Positions 53,231-61,529 of a stretch of 64,000 bases of DNA are shown piece after piece. The stretch comes from Pirellula staleyi DSM 6068 (GTDB lineage: Bacteria; Planctomycetota; Planctomycetia; Pirellulales; Pirellulaceae). Location of the stretch: contig NC_013720.1 of NCBI RefSeq assembly GCF_000025185.1, forward strand, positions 3,596,001 through 3,660,000, in the 5' to 3' direction. The translations under genes were made by a program, and so were the position numbers. Within the stretch, counting starts at the first letter, position 1. Every line of letters begins with the position of its first letter. The notes under the pieces were generated by a model. The model ran no database searches, was not told the origin of the DNA, and worked only from the letters and a program-made list of their open reading frames with translations.

Positions 53231-54802
53231 CTACTCCTCGCACTTCCAGCGTGTGTCGCGGGTCCGAATAAAGAAAACTCCGAGGAAGACATCGGGGGCG
53301 TCCTCTGTCAGGCCAAATGCGACAAACGGCTGCACGCTTCGATCGGCGCACTTGCGGCGTGTGATACTGAACTGCAGCAAAATGGGCTCTGCTGTCGAGT
53401 TCGGAATCCCCACATCATTGACGAGCGCCGCCGATGTAAACTCCCCAAAGAGTTCGGCCGAAACTGCCAGGTCGTCGTTGAGCGACATGCCCATCCCAAA
53501 GCTGTACGAGAACGTCTCGCCCGGCGTGATGATCAGACCATCAAACTCATTTTCGAATTCGTGTCGATATCCGATGCCGCCGAACAGTACGACGGGGTCG
53601 TACGACTTCACTGCGTTGAGGTTCACGCTAATGCTCCAAAACCCGCTTCCGAGCGATGCGGTATTCACGCTAGGTCCAAAAGGTGTGCTCCCTGTTGGAG
53701 CCGAGCACTGCATGCTGTAGATCAAGTCGGGCGAGCACTCAGTTTGCTGACAAATCTGCCACAGAAAACCGGCACTGATATCTCCGAGGCCACCTCGCGT
53801 GGTGAAATCGTTTGCGCCACTATTCGAGCGCTCGAAATTGGCGACACCGACCGGGAGAGTGCAAAAGATCTCCAGTTTGTCGCTCCAACCATAACGAGCC
53901 GTGAGTGGGACTTGCAGTTGACGTTCGCGAACGCGCTCGAGTTCGATCGTAGAATCGGGCAAGATCGTGATCACGTCGGCCTGCTGCCAGGAATAGGTGA
54001 AGCCATACTCGGTCTGCAGAACCCCTTGTCCGAGCAAGCTCGACGATTGACGCAAAAACACTTGGCTGATGTCGACCGGCGCTTCTCCCAGTGGCTGTTC
54101 CACAAGAGCTTCGCTGGCGACCGCAGCGGCTGTGCCCGAAGCAATTTCCGCTGCTGGTGCTGGCTGCGACACCAGCCAAGGATCGTGACGAATGCCCGGA
54201 AGTGGTGGAGGACCGAACCACCGATTGGTGGATGCTTCGGGACTCAGTTGAGGTGCCATGCTTGGTGGCACAGGTGAAATCGGGGCCCGCTGATTCACCA
54301 TCGCCTCCCAATCGGCATAGTTGGTCGGTGGTGCAGTGGTGGCGGGCGATGTGTTCGTTCGCTGGTCGTTTGGCAGCGGTTGCTCTACCACCGGAAGAGG
54401 CTGAAGGTTATCTGCCGGGTCCACCGGTGGCATACGAACCGGTTTCAGTGGATCGCTGATCGATGGAGCGTCAGATGGCGATCCGTTGCGAGCCGCTGGT
54501 CGCTCGATCCCGATTGGCCCAATTTCAGAGACCGGAGGGAGTCGTTCCAGTCGTTTTTCAGAACTCGGAATACCGAGAAACTGGCTTGAGTTTTGGGTGT
54601 CGGCTGAATCGCGAGAGGTGTCGTGTGCGGCAACTTCTATCGGCGCAAAGAGTTCAGTCGTTGGGCCTGCGCCGGAACCCAGCCCACTCGGTTCATCAAC
54701 GACGGGAGGCAAGCGTAGTATCTCGCCGTCGGCAGCAATCGACAAACTTGCCATCAGGCAAGCCGCCACCGCTGCCACGCATTGCGTGGTGAAAGAGGAC
54801 AT
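53231..54802 (-). CDS. Outer-membrane beta-barrel protein with Pro-rich N-terminal extension
   Basis: About 523 residues. A signal peptide (MSSFTTQCVAAVAACLMASL, cleavage near residue 23) is followed by about 220 residues rich in Pro, Ser and Ala without clear fold (for example PLKPVRMPPVDPADNLQPLP). From about 250 on the sequence alternates as in amphipathic strands: QTEYGFTYSWQQADVITILP, LQVPLTARYGWSDKLEIFCT, GFWSISVNLNAVKSYDPVVL, and so on to the C-terminus, consistent with a 10-14 strand barrel of the phenol-degradation/transporter type. The final residues do not show the classical terminal Phe. It is paired with a C39-type peptidase four bases downstream. Function inferred only as outer-membrane pore. 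Confidence 0.8.
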   Translation of the reverse strand: MSSFTTQCVAAVAACLMASLSIAADGEILRLPPVVDEPSGLGSGAGPTTELFAPIEVAAHDTSRDSADTQNSSQFLGIPSSEKRLERLPPVSEIGPIGIERPAARNGSPSDAPSISDPLKPVRMPPVDPADNLQPLPVVEQPLPNDQRTNTSPATTAPPTNYADWEAMVNQRAPISPVPPSMAPQLSPEASTNRWFGPPPLPGIRHDPWLVSQPAPAAEIASGTAAAVASEALVEQPLGEAPVDISQVFLRQSSSLLGQGVLQTEYGFTYSWQQADVITILPDSTIELERVRERQLQVPLTARYGWSDKLEIFCTLPVGVANFERSNSGANDFTTRGGLGDISAGFLWQICQQTECSPDLIYSMQCSAPTGSTPFGPSVNTASLGSGFWSISVNLNAVKSYDPVVLFGGIGYRHEFENEFDGLIITPGETFSYSFGMGMSLNDDLAVSAELFGEFTSAALVNDVGIPNSTAEPILLQFSITRRKCADRSVQPFVAFGLTEDAPDVFLGVFFIRTRDTRWKCEE

Positions 54803-55267
54803 CCGTGCGCCCCGCCGACGTCAGGTCTTATTGCGAACGATCCCCTGCCAAGGCAAGCACCGAATGCCAATTCCCATCGGCCAGCGACGTTATTCAAGAT
54901 GGAAACGTCGGCTGCAGTGCTTGTCGATCGATCGCTCCTGACGAGCGGCATCCCTTGTCGCGTTTCATCGACCGCTAGGAGCGCGTCAGATTCGCACACC
55001 GCTCAAAGTACGGGTAGTTCCGAATGGTGGTATCCAACGTATTGTTGCTATCAGTCCGCATTTGACGGATGTTCCGAGGAAGACAGCCTTATTAAAAAAG
55101 CGAAACACATCCCACAGCAGGGACTTACGTCGAATTACAATCCAGTGCAGTTCGCCACTCCCTGCTGGAAACGTCGCACGAAATGGTTGACAATACCCTC
55201 GCACATTCGTTCTAACCTTAGGCCAAATCGGTCGTTCCCCCCCAACGCACTTTGGCCGCTACTGCAG
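54803..55267. other. 465-base gap between the barrel gene and the App1-type gene
   Basis: The plus-strand frame of the phosphatase is open through the whole gap from 54782. That part reads as random (rich in Ser, Arg, Pro and Cys, no fold pattern), so I treat it as noncoding and as shared upstream region of the two divergent genes. No good promoter pair or strong stem-loop was found. Confidence 0.45.
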
Positions 55268-56335
55268 ATGATCATGCGTCGTCGTTCTGGCCCCGAAACC
55301 AACCTCGAGCAGAGCGACAACGTCGTTTTGTTTCCTTCGCTGGCGCATCGCACGCCCGATGGAAGCGCCTGGCAAGTGCAGGTCCATGGCGAGGTTTTTT
55401 CGATTGGGAAAGTCGGCCTCACCAAGCGATTCCTACTCTCGCTGCTAAAGCGGGCGATGGGGGCCTGCGAAGCCGAATTCCAGGGGGAAACGTTTCAGCG
55501 CCGCATCTCGCGATTCGTGGCCAACGACGGTGGAGGCAAACGTGTCGCCGTTGCCGTCGGTGACGAAACGCACTTGCTTCCCAAATCATCGCGCAGCAAC
55601 GGCCACTTCCTCGGAACCATTGTCCTTTCCGATGCGGAAATCGCGCAGCTGGCCGAGTCGGGCTATGTCCGCAACGGGCTCCTCGAACTGGGGATTCGCA
55701 GCGCAGCGGGCGAGCGTGCTCCGTTCCAAGGTCGCGTGCACCTTGTTGAGCAGCAAGGGCTGAGCGTCATTTCCGATATCGACGACACGCTGAAACACTC
55801 GGAAGTTCTCAGCCGACAAACGCTCCTTCGCAACACGTTTTTGAACACGTTTCAATCGGTCGAGGGGATGTCCGCCGTCCTGAAACGATGGGAGCAGGAA
55901 GGGGCGCAGTTTCACTATGTCTCTTCGAGCCCTTGGCAGCTCTTTTCGCACCTTCAGGAACTTTTCCTCCAGGAGGGTTTTCCGCAGGGGTCGTTTCACT
56001 TGCGAGCGTTCCGTCTGCGCGACCATTTGATTCGCCGCATTCTGATGCTGCGTCGCTCCGGCAAAGGAGCCGTCATTCGCAACATCATCAGTGTCTTTCC
56101 GCAGCGAAAATTTGTCCTGATCGGTGACTCGGGAGAACACGACCCCGAGATCTACGCCCAAATGGCCCGCAAGTTTCCCGATCAAATCACCAAGATTTTG
56201 ATTCGCGACCTCGGTGGAAAAAACAGCACACCGGCTCGTTTTCAGTACCTCGAGCGTTATCTGAAACCGGGCGTTTTTCAGCTCTACAAGCACGCGAACG
56301 AACTCCCCGATCTCTCCTCGCTGCAGCAGTGGTAG
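55268..56335 (+). CDS. App1-type phosphatidate phosphatase-like protein (DUF2183)
   Basis: About 355 residues from the ATG at 55268; a second ATG lies two codons later, and the frame is open far upstream. The N-terminal part (about 20-150) is beta-rich with WQVQVHGEVFSIGK and GRVHLVEQQG. The catalytic HAD-like domain has the DxDxT motif in SVISDIDDTLKHSEV (about 168-182), then FHYVSSSPWQLFSHLQELFL (conserved SSSPW), and FVLIGDSGEHDPEIYAQMAR (conserved GDSGxxDPE). These are the signatures of DUF2183, the family of yeast App1, a Mg-dependent phosphatidic acid phosphatase. In bacteria its role is unknown. No signal peptide from the chosen start, so probably cytoplasmic. Confidence 0.9.
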   Translation: MIMRRRSGPETNLEQSDNVVLFPSLAHRTPDGSAWQVQVHGEVFSIGKVGLTKRFLLSLLKRAMGACEAEFQGETFQRRISRFVANDGGGKRVAVAVGDETHLLPKSSRSNGHFLGTIVLSDAEIAQLAESGYVRNGLLELGIRSAAGERAPFQGRVHLVEQQGLSVISDIDDTLKHSEVLSRQTLLRNTFLNTFQSVEGMSAVLKRWEQEGAQFHYVSSSPWQLFSHLQELFLQEGFPQGSFHLRAFRLRDHLIRRILMLRRSGKGAVIRNIISVFPQRKFVLIGDSGEHDPEIYAQMARKFPDQITKILIRDLGGKNSTPARFQYLERYLKPGVFQLYKHANELPDLSSLQQW

Positions 56336-56401
56336 TCGTTCCCCGATACGACCCTCACCGCACGCTACTGGCTATTTTCTGCTCGCGAAAGTTAGCTCCG
56401 G

Positions 56402-57139
56402 ATGACCTCCTTGCCGTTTGAGATTCTGCTGGAAGATAGCGCCGTTCTGGTGGTGAACAAGCCTGCGGGAATCCTCACGCAGGCGCCGCTCGGTATCGAC
56501 AGCCTCGAATGGCAAATCAAACGATACCTGCAATCCACGGAGAAATCGGAAGTCCCCTATCTCGGGGTTCCGCATCGTCTCGATCGACCGGTATCGGGCT
56601 GCATTTGCTTTGCGAAGAACCAAAAAGCGGCACGCAAAATCTCGCAGCAGTTCGAAGCTCGTTTAGTTCAGAAAACCTACTGGGCCCTCGTCTCGGGAAT
56701 CGTTCATCCAACCCGCAGCACTTGGGTCGACCACCTCAAGAAACTCGATGGCGAGCCACGCACGATCGTGGTCGACGAGCGTGATCCGGAGGGAAAAAAC
56801 GCGATCTTGCACTATGAACTGCTCGAGACTCGCGAAGGCCGTTCGCTCCTCGCAATCACGCTCGAAACGGGTCGAACGCATCAAATTCGAGTGCAGTGCG
56901 GTTCACGCGGATTTCCGCTCCTCGGGGATCGACTGTATGGGAGCGCTGAACCATTTGGACCACTAGCGGCTGATGAGCGCGATCAACTCATCGCGCTGCA
57001 TGCCCGCACGCTCGCGTTTCGGCATCCTGTGACAAAAGAAGACCTGATCTTTACCGCCCAGGTCCCTGCCATCTGGTCTCCATTTGGGCTCGAGACCATT
57101 GCCACCAGTCGGCCAGATTCAGGTGCAGTTGCGTCGTAA
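56402..57139 (+). CDS. RluA-family pseudouridine synthase
   Basis: About 245 residues. It begins with LLEDSAVLVVNKPAGILTQA, usual for the family, but without an N-terminal S4 domain, so it is the short RluA/TruC-like type. The catalytic motif HRLDRPVSG (Asp61) has Val where most members have Thr. The later LETGRTHQIRVQCGSRGFPL and GDRLYG are the second and third conserved segments. It isomerises uridines in rRNA or tRNA; the target site cannot be read. It starts 66 bases after the App1-type gene on the same strand. Confidence 0.93.
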   Translation: MTSLPFEILLEDSAVLVVNKPAGILTQAPLGIDSLEWQIKRYLQSTEKSEVPYLGVPHRLDRPVSGCICFAKNQKAARKISQQFEARLVQKTYWALVSGIVHPTRSTWVDHLKKLDGEPRTIVVDERDPEGKNAILHYELLETREGRSLLAITLETGRTHQIRVQCGSRGFPLLGDRLYGSAEPFGPLAADERDQLIALHARTLAFRHPVTKEDLIFTAQVPAIWSPFGLETIATSRPDSGAVAS

Positions 57140-57145
57140 AAACAG

Positions 57146-57173
57146 TTCGCACTCGCTGAAATTGAGGTATACT
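57146..57173 (+). promoter_or_regulatory. Candidate promoter of the Gfo/Idh/MocA gene
   Basis: TTCGCA (57146-57151) is followed after 16 bases by TATACT (57168-57173), matching four and five of six consensus positions. Transcription would begin near 57180 and give a leader of about 200 bases before the gene at 57386. The same box pair occurs on the minus strand at 2957-2984. Confidence 0.45.
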
Positions 57174-57385
57174 TTCGATTGCTGTACGAGCCCTTAAGGG
57201 GTGCTGGTTTGCCCAAGCATGGGCTAGAACGACCGTCCCGCTCGCAGTAGCCCACCTTTCAGGAGGCCGCACCTCCATTTTTAGCTGCGGCCGGTTTGTC
57301 TCATTTCGCTAGGATCTCGAGCCTCGCGCACGCTTAACCTCCGTGCAATGGGCACACGGCTCCTCCCGCTTGAAGGATTTTCTGA

Positions 57386-58654
57386 ATGCCATTGTCGCAA
57401 GTTTCTCGTCGATCTTTTCTCGTCACCACCGCAGCGGCTTCAACTGTTTTTGCCGCGCCGCTCGTTCTCCCACGCAGCGTGTTTGGCGCTAACGAGCGAA
57501 TCATCACCGGCCACATTGGTGTCGGTGGTCAAGGTAAATCCAACCTTGGTGGATTTATGAACAACGTCGCAGCCATTTGCGACGTCGATTCCAACCGCAT
57601 TGCTGCGGTTGCCAAGATGCTCGAAGAGAAGGGGAAGACGGTCGAAACTTTTGGCGACTATCGCAAGCTGCTCGATCGCAAGGATCTTGATGCTGTTGTC
57701 ATCAGCACCCCCGATCACTGGCACGCGCTCCACACCATCCATGCCTGCCAAGCGGGCAAAGATGTTTACTGCGAAAAGCCGCTGTCGCTCACCATCACCG
57801 AAGGTCGCAAGATGGTCGAAGCCGCTCGCGCCAACAGCCGCGTGGTACAAACCGGATCCCAGCAGCGCAGCGATGCCAAATTCCGCCAAGCCTGCGAGCT
57901 AGTGCGAAGTGGTCGCCTCGGCAAGATTTCGACCGTTCTCGTGGGTATCCCTGGCCCGAATCATCCTGGACAGCTAGGGCCCGATGGAGATCCACCTCCC
58001 GAGCTGAACTACGAAATGTGGCTTGGCCCAGCTCCGCAGCGTCCATACAACACCAAGCGAGTCCACTACAACTTCCGCTTCTTCTGGGACTACTCCGGTG
58101 GTCAGATGACCAACTTTGGTGCCCACCATATCGACATTGCTCAGTGGGGACTTGGCATGGACGAGAGTGGCCCCATCTCGACCGAAGGCGAGGCGACTTT
58201 CCATCCTCAGAAGTATCACGAAGTGACTGAAACCTGCCGCATCACGCACACCTATGCCAATGGAGTGACGGTGGTCGTCGGGCAGAAGCAGAGCGATATT
58301 CCTCAAGGGGCTACATTCATTGGCGAGAAGGGAAAAATCTTCGTCACCCGTGGCAAGATCACCAGCGATCCCGAATCGATCTTGAAAGAGCCACTAGCGG
58401 CCGACGATGTTCACCTCTACGTCAGCAAGAGCCATCACGGTAACTTCCTCGACTGCATCAAGACCCGCGAGAAACCGATTTGCGACGTCGAAATCGGCCA
58501 CCGCAGTGCGACGGTTTGTCACCTTGGAAACATTGCGGCTCGTTTAGGCCGTAAAATCCAGTGGGACCCAGCTGCTGAGAAAATCGTTGGTGACGACGAA
58601 GCTGCCGCTATGGTTGCTCGTCCTTATCGCGAGCCTTGGAAGCTCGAAGGTTAA
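57386..58654 (+). CDS. Tat-exported Gfo/Idh/MocA family oxidoreductase
   Basis: About 422 residues. The N-terminus SRRSFLVTTAAASTVFAAPL is a twin-arginine signal, so the protein is exported folded, probably with its NAD(P) bound. The Rossmann domain starts at about 40 (ITGHIGVGGQGKSNL with GxGGxG) and has the family motif CEKPLSLTITEGRKMVEAAR with the catalytic-site EKP. The second half contains FRFFWDYSGGQMTNFGAHHI, where the GG...HxxD segment is the substrate and active-site loop (HHIDIAQWGLG). Such exported members are greatly expanded in planctomycetes and thought to act on sugars in the periplasm. Substrate unknown. It is monocistronic as far as I can see. Confidence 0.94.
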   Translation: MPLSQVSRRSFLVTTAAASTVFAAPLVLPRSVFGANERIITGHIGVGGQGKSNLGGFMNNVAAICDVDSNRIAAVAKMLEEKGKTVETFGDYRKLLDRKDLDAVVISTPDHWHALHTIHACQAGKDVYCEKPLSLTITEGRKMVEAARANSRVVQTGSQQRSDAKFRQACELVRSGRLGKISTVLVGIPGPNHPGQLGPDGDPPPELNYEMWLGPAPQRPYNTKRVHYNFRFFWDYSGGQMTNFGAHHIDIAQWGLGMDESGPISTEGEATFHPQKYHEVTETCRITHTYANGVTVVVGQKQSDIPQGATFIGEKGKIFVTRGKITSDPESILKEPLAADDVHLYVSKSHHGNFLDCIKTREKPICDVEIGHRSATVCHLGNIAARLGRKIQWDPAAEKIVGDDEAAAMVARPYREPWKLEG

Positions 58655-58717
58655 GCCTTGCTACGTTCGGGCAAGTTCATCCAGCAAGGATGCTACAGAA
58701 GAGTTTGAGGAAGCCGG

Positions 58718-58918
58718 ATGAACTACTGGACGGGGAGCATTTGCAATCATTGCCGCTGGATGCGCGAAATCATCAGCGGCAAAGGTTCGCGATTCTTAAT
58801 GTGCACGCGATCATCTGTCGATGATCGCTTCTCGAAGTATCCCCCTCAGCCGATGCAGCGCTGTGTGGGGCATGAGCCGCCATTGCCTGGTGAACAGGCC
58901 GCTGAGAAACCCGAGTAG
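58718..58918 (+). CDS. Small Cys-containing protein, possible zinc binder
   Basis: About 66 residues. GAGGA lies seven bases before the ATG, a strong ribosome binding site. The sequence NYWTGSICNHCRWMREIISG has a CxxC (Cys9 and Cys12). Further on are Cys at about 29 (FLMCTRS) and 49 (QRCVGHEPP). Four Cys in a CxxC...C...C order in so small a protein suggest a single zinc site or an iron-sulfur cluster. No signal peptide or helix for the membrane. It lies 63 bases after the oxidoreductase gene and 11 bases before the end of the convergent PfkB gene. Family not recognised; I consider it a real gene because of the RBS and the non-random composition. Confidence 0.65.
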   Translation: MNYWTGSICNHCRWMREIISGKGSRFLMCTRSSVDDRFSKYPPQPMQRCVGHEPPLPGEQAAEKPE

Positions 58919-58929
58919 CGATGCATCGC

Positions 58930-59850
58930 CTATCTCGCGGTTTGTGCCAGTAGCTGCTCGACCCGTTTTAGCTCGATCGATGCACCATCTTCCCAAGGCT
59001 TCTCTGCGTGAGCTGCTGCTGCCGCAACGCCAAACTTCAGTGCATGCGGCACGTCACGCGTGCGAAGATAGGCTGCGGTATAGGCTCCGTGCAAAACGTC
59101 GCCGCAACCTGTTGTGCGCTGTGCGATCACACGAATTGCAGGCATCTGTTTTGGCTTCGCGGTGGATCGATCGCGATAGTACAAACCTTCGTTGCCGCAT
59201 GAGATGGCGACCACCTGTCGCGCGTTGGTCCAAAGAGCATCGCAGGCCGCCGCAGGGCTTGATGTCGCAGTAATGCGCAGCGCGAATTCGCGGGCGAGAA
59301 TCAGATGATCGACGAGCGATAAAAGCTCCACGAATTCAGCGCGAGCGTCGTGCTCGAAATCTGCCACGATCGGAATCGACGCAGCTGCCGCGATGCGAGC
59401 CGCGCGAAGCATCCCCTCCATGCCAAAGTGATCGATGAGCAGCAGATCGCTGCTGCTGATCTCCTCCTCTACAGGCCACGTTTCACTCGCCGGCGCGCAG
59501 TCCTCGAGGTTGTAGAGGACGGTGCGTGAATGGGTCGCTTCGCTTTCGAGGATGACCGAGCGGATCGGCTGCGATGTTTCATCACGCTGGACGAGGCGTG
59601 TATCGACGCCCGATCGCAGCAGCGCTTGCAGCACAAGCTCTGCTTCGCTGCTTGTTCCCAGCTTTCCTGCGTACTTTACCTTCGCACCGAGCGCCGCTGC
59701 TGCTCGCGCTGCTGTTCCGATACAGCCACCGACAACGCGGTACTCGCGGACCACGCGCGATTTACTATCCTCGCGAGGAAATGCCTCAGTCACCAGCACG
59801 TGATCGACAGCCACGGCTCCCATGGCCAGGATCGTGGGCCTTGGAGTCAT
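58930..59850 (-). CDS. PfkB-family carbohydrate or nucleoside kinase
   Basis: About 306 residues from the ATG at 59850, which shares one base with the stop of the upstream gene (TGATG); a GTG directly before it is equally possible. The fold signs are ILAMGAVAVDHVLVTEAFPR at the N-terminus, the glycine-rich YRVVGGCIGTAARAAAALGA (first PfkB signature), and the second signature RTTGCGDVLHGAYTAAYL with the catalytic Asp near residue 255. Where ribokinases usually have GAGDxF it has GCGDVLHG. Sugar or nucleoside substrate cannot be told. It closes a three-gene operon with an HTH-EIIA protein, so it may phosphorylate a sugar sensed by that regulator (inference). Confidence 0.9.
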   Translation of the reverse strand: MTPRPTILAMGAVAVDHVLVTEAFPREDSKSRVVREYRVVGGCIGTAARAAAALGAKVKYAGKLGTSSEAELVLQALLRSGVDTRLVQRDETSQPIRSVILESEATHSRTVLYNLEDCAPASETWPVEEEISSSDLLLIDHFGMEGMLRAARIAAAASIPIVADFEHDARAEFVELLSLVDHLILAREFALRITATSSPAAACDALWTNARQVVAISCGNEGLYYRDRSTAKPKQMPAIRVIAQRTTGCGDVLHGAYTAAYLRTRDVPHALKFGVAAAAAHAEKPWEDGASIELKRVEQLLAQTAR

Positions 59851-60665
59851 CACGCCGCCTCGCGCCGCTGTTTGGTGCTCGTTTGCTTCAGCAATCTGTC
59901 GATGGCACTTGCCGCATCACTGGTCAGGCACGGGAGCGGAAGCACAAGCTGAAACATGCCTGCGACAGCAGCCTCGACATCCTGAGGCATCGAAAACGAT
60001 TGAAACAAAACGCGGCTTCTGTTTCCGGCCACCTTCGTCGGGAAATCGCAGGTGTCGTCGAAAAATTCGATAGTCTGGCCGCTAGCCACCGCTCCAGCGC
60101 GAGGTAGCTGCCAAACGGCAGCCAAACCGCAAACAGCCGCGATATCGGCGAGCATCTCGAAGCGGATCTTCGACCGCGTATGCACCACCGCAAGCCCGCG
60201 CATCGGCGGTTGCTTCACGAGCGGCTGTGCCACGAGTCGATCGGTCATGGTCTCTAACTGCGAGGCGGGACTTCCGCGATGCGACTCCTCGAGGATGCGA
60301 GAGATACTTGTAATCTGATGCCAAGCGATTCGCGAGATTCCAGTCGGCTTACGATCGCGACGAGCAGGGCCCGAGAGCCACGGACCTTCGATGGCGATGA
60401 TCCGGAGCAAAGGCTCGCGCTGGGCGAGTTCGAACATCAGCGGCGCTTGCCAATCGATTGGCGTTTCGATCATCGCAAGGATCGCTCTTGGCAAATGCGT
60501 TTCGCTCTCGAGGCGGGCTGCAGCAGTGCTCCAGTCTGGTAGTAACTCTGCGATGCCGTCGGTGGCAATCGCCGCCTGAACTGCCTTCGCCAGAGGGCTT
60601 GGTGATCGACCGACGATCCACACATGGCGTGAAGCAGCGGTAGGATGCGTACTCAGGCGTTTCAT
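59850..60665 (-). CDS. Hypothetical protein between EIIA-HTH and PfkB genes
   Basis: About 271 residues, not recognised. It overlaps both neighbours: its ATG overlaps the upstream stop as ATGA, and its own stop overlaps the kinase start. The N-terminal 110 residues read like a receiver-type alpha/beta fold (VWIVGRSPSPLAKAVQAAIA, then RAILAMIETP, then LLRIIAIEGPWLSG), but no phosphoacceptor Asp with the usual acidic pair is seen. The second half repeats a similar order (RSKIRFEMLADIAAVCGLAA, then VLFQSFSMPQ, then MFQLVLPLPCL), so it may be two degenerate receiver-like domains. The tight coupling implies a role in the same regulatory unit. Confidence 0.8.
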   Translation of the reverse strand: MKRLSTHPTAASRHVWIVGRSPSPLAKAVQAAIATDGIAELLPDWSTAAARLESETHLPRAILAMIETPIDWQAPLMFELAQREPLLRIIAIEGPWLSGPARRDRKPTGISRIAWHQITSISRILEESHRGSPASQLETMTDRLVAQPLVKQPPMRGLAVVHTRSKIRFEMLADIAAVCGLAAVWQLPRAGAVASGQTIEFFDDTCDFPTKVAGNRSRVLFQSFSMPQDVEAAVAGMFQLVLPLPCLTSDAASAIDRLLKQTSTKQRREAA

Positions 60666-61393
60666 GACGACGACTCCGAAGGACTTTCAAACAGTCCATC
60701 GAATTGCTCCATCGCCGCCAGCACATCGCCAGGCGATGTAGCTTCGCGAAGTGCGTCGAGGAATCCGTCAGCTGAGAGCATGCGGCTGAGTCGCGCGAGG
60801 GTGTTGAGATGACCCGCGTCATCGGTCGACATGATCAGGAAGTAGATGTCGGTCAGTTGTCCACCAGCAGCACCGAACGGCAGGCCTTGGGTGGTCCGTC
60901 CCATGGCCAGGAGGGGCTGAGCCACACTCGCGGTCATCGGTCGCCGAGGGTGGAGCAGTGCCACACCGCAGTCGAGCGCCGTGGGATGCAAGATTTCGCG
61001 CTGCTCGACCGCCTCGAGCACGCGGTCGATATCCCACACCAGTCCCGTTTTGGCGACAAGATCGACCATCGATCGAATGACGCTTTTACGGGTCCGTGCG
61101 GGAAGCGGAATTGCAATCGCTTCCGGCAACAAAAGTTCGTGGATGCGGAGGGGATCTTCGTCGGTAAGAGCGCGCGAAGTACGCAGCACTTGCTCCACCT
61201 GCGCTAGATCGGCGTCGTCGGCTGCCCCGATTCGATCCTCGAGCCAGTGGTGAATTTCATCGCGCGAGAAACGCCACTCCCCACCAATACGACGACCGGG
61301 AACCTTGCCTCGATCAACGAGTTTTTGCACCTGCTGCGGTGAGAGGTGCAAATACTTCGCTAGGCTTTCGAGATCGAAGTCGCGGCGTGGCAT
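60662..61393 (-). CDS. Excisionase-type HTH fused to a PTS EIIA (fructose/nitrogen type) domain
   Basis: About 243 residues from the ATG at 61393; a TTG at 61411 would add six. Residues 1-55 form a MerR/excisionase-like winged helix: LESLAKYLHLSPQQVQKLVD, then GRRIGGEWRFSRDEIHHWLE. From about 85 to 235 comes an EIIA type-2 domain: LLLPEAIAIPLPARTRKSVI, then DRVLEAVEQREILHPTALDC, and GVALLHPRRP, with the phosphorylatable His148 in place. The usual GVAIPH is changed to GVALLH. No EI, HPr or sugar-specific IIB/IIC gene is in the window, so phosphorylation would come from elsewhere. It looks like a DNA-binding regulator controlled by phosphotransfer. First gene of the operon. Confidence 0.85.
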   Translation of the reverse strand: MPRRDFDLESLAKYLHLSPQQVQKLVDRGKVPGRRIGGEWRFSRDEIHHWLEDRIGAADDADLAQVEQVLRTSRALTDEDPLRIHELLLPEAIAIPLPARTRKSVIRSMVDLVAKTGLVWDIDRVLEAVEQREILHPTALDCGVALLHPRRPMTASVAQPLLAMGRTTQGLPFGAAGGQLTDIYFLIMSTDDAGHLNTLARLSRMLSADGFLDALREATSPGDVLAAMEQFDGLFESPSESSS

Positions 61394-61529
61394 AAAAATG
61401 AATCCGGGCAATCCATGCTCGGTCTAGCGTCGTCCTTGAGTGTCGGGCGGTGAGAATTGTCGCGAGAAATGCCTAGGAAAGTCTAGGTCAGTTCCGCTGA
61501 AAGGGGAGTCTGGCGGTAGGCAAAAATGA

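Noticed and set aside
54782-55267. N-terminal extension of the App1-type protein
   Set aside because: The frame is open but overlaps the divergent barrel gene's start and has random composition; the conserved domain begins after the ATG at 55268.
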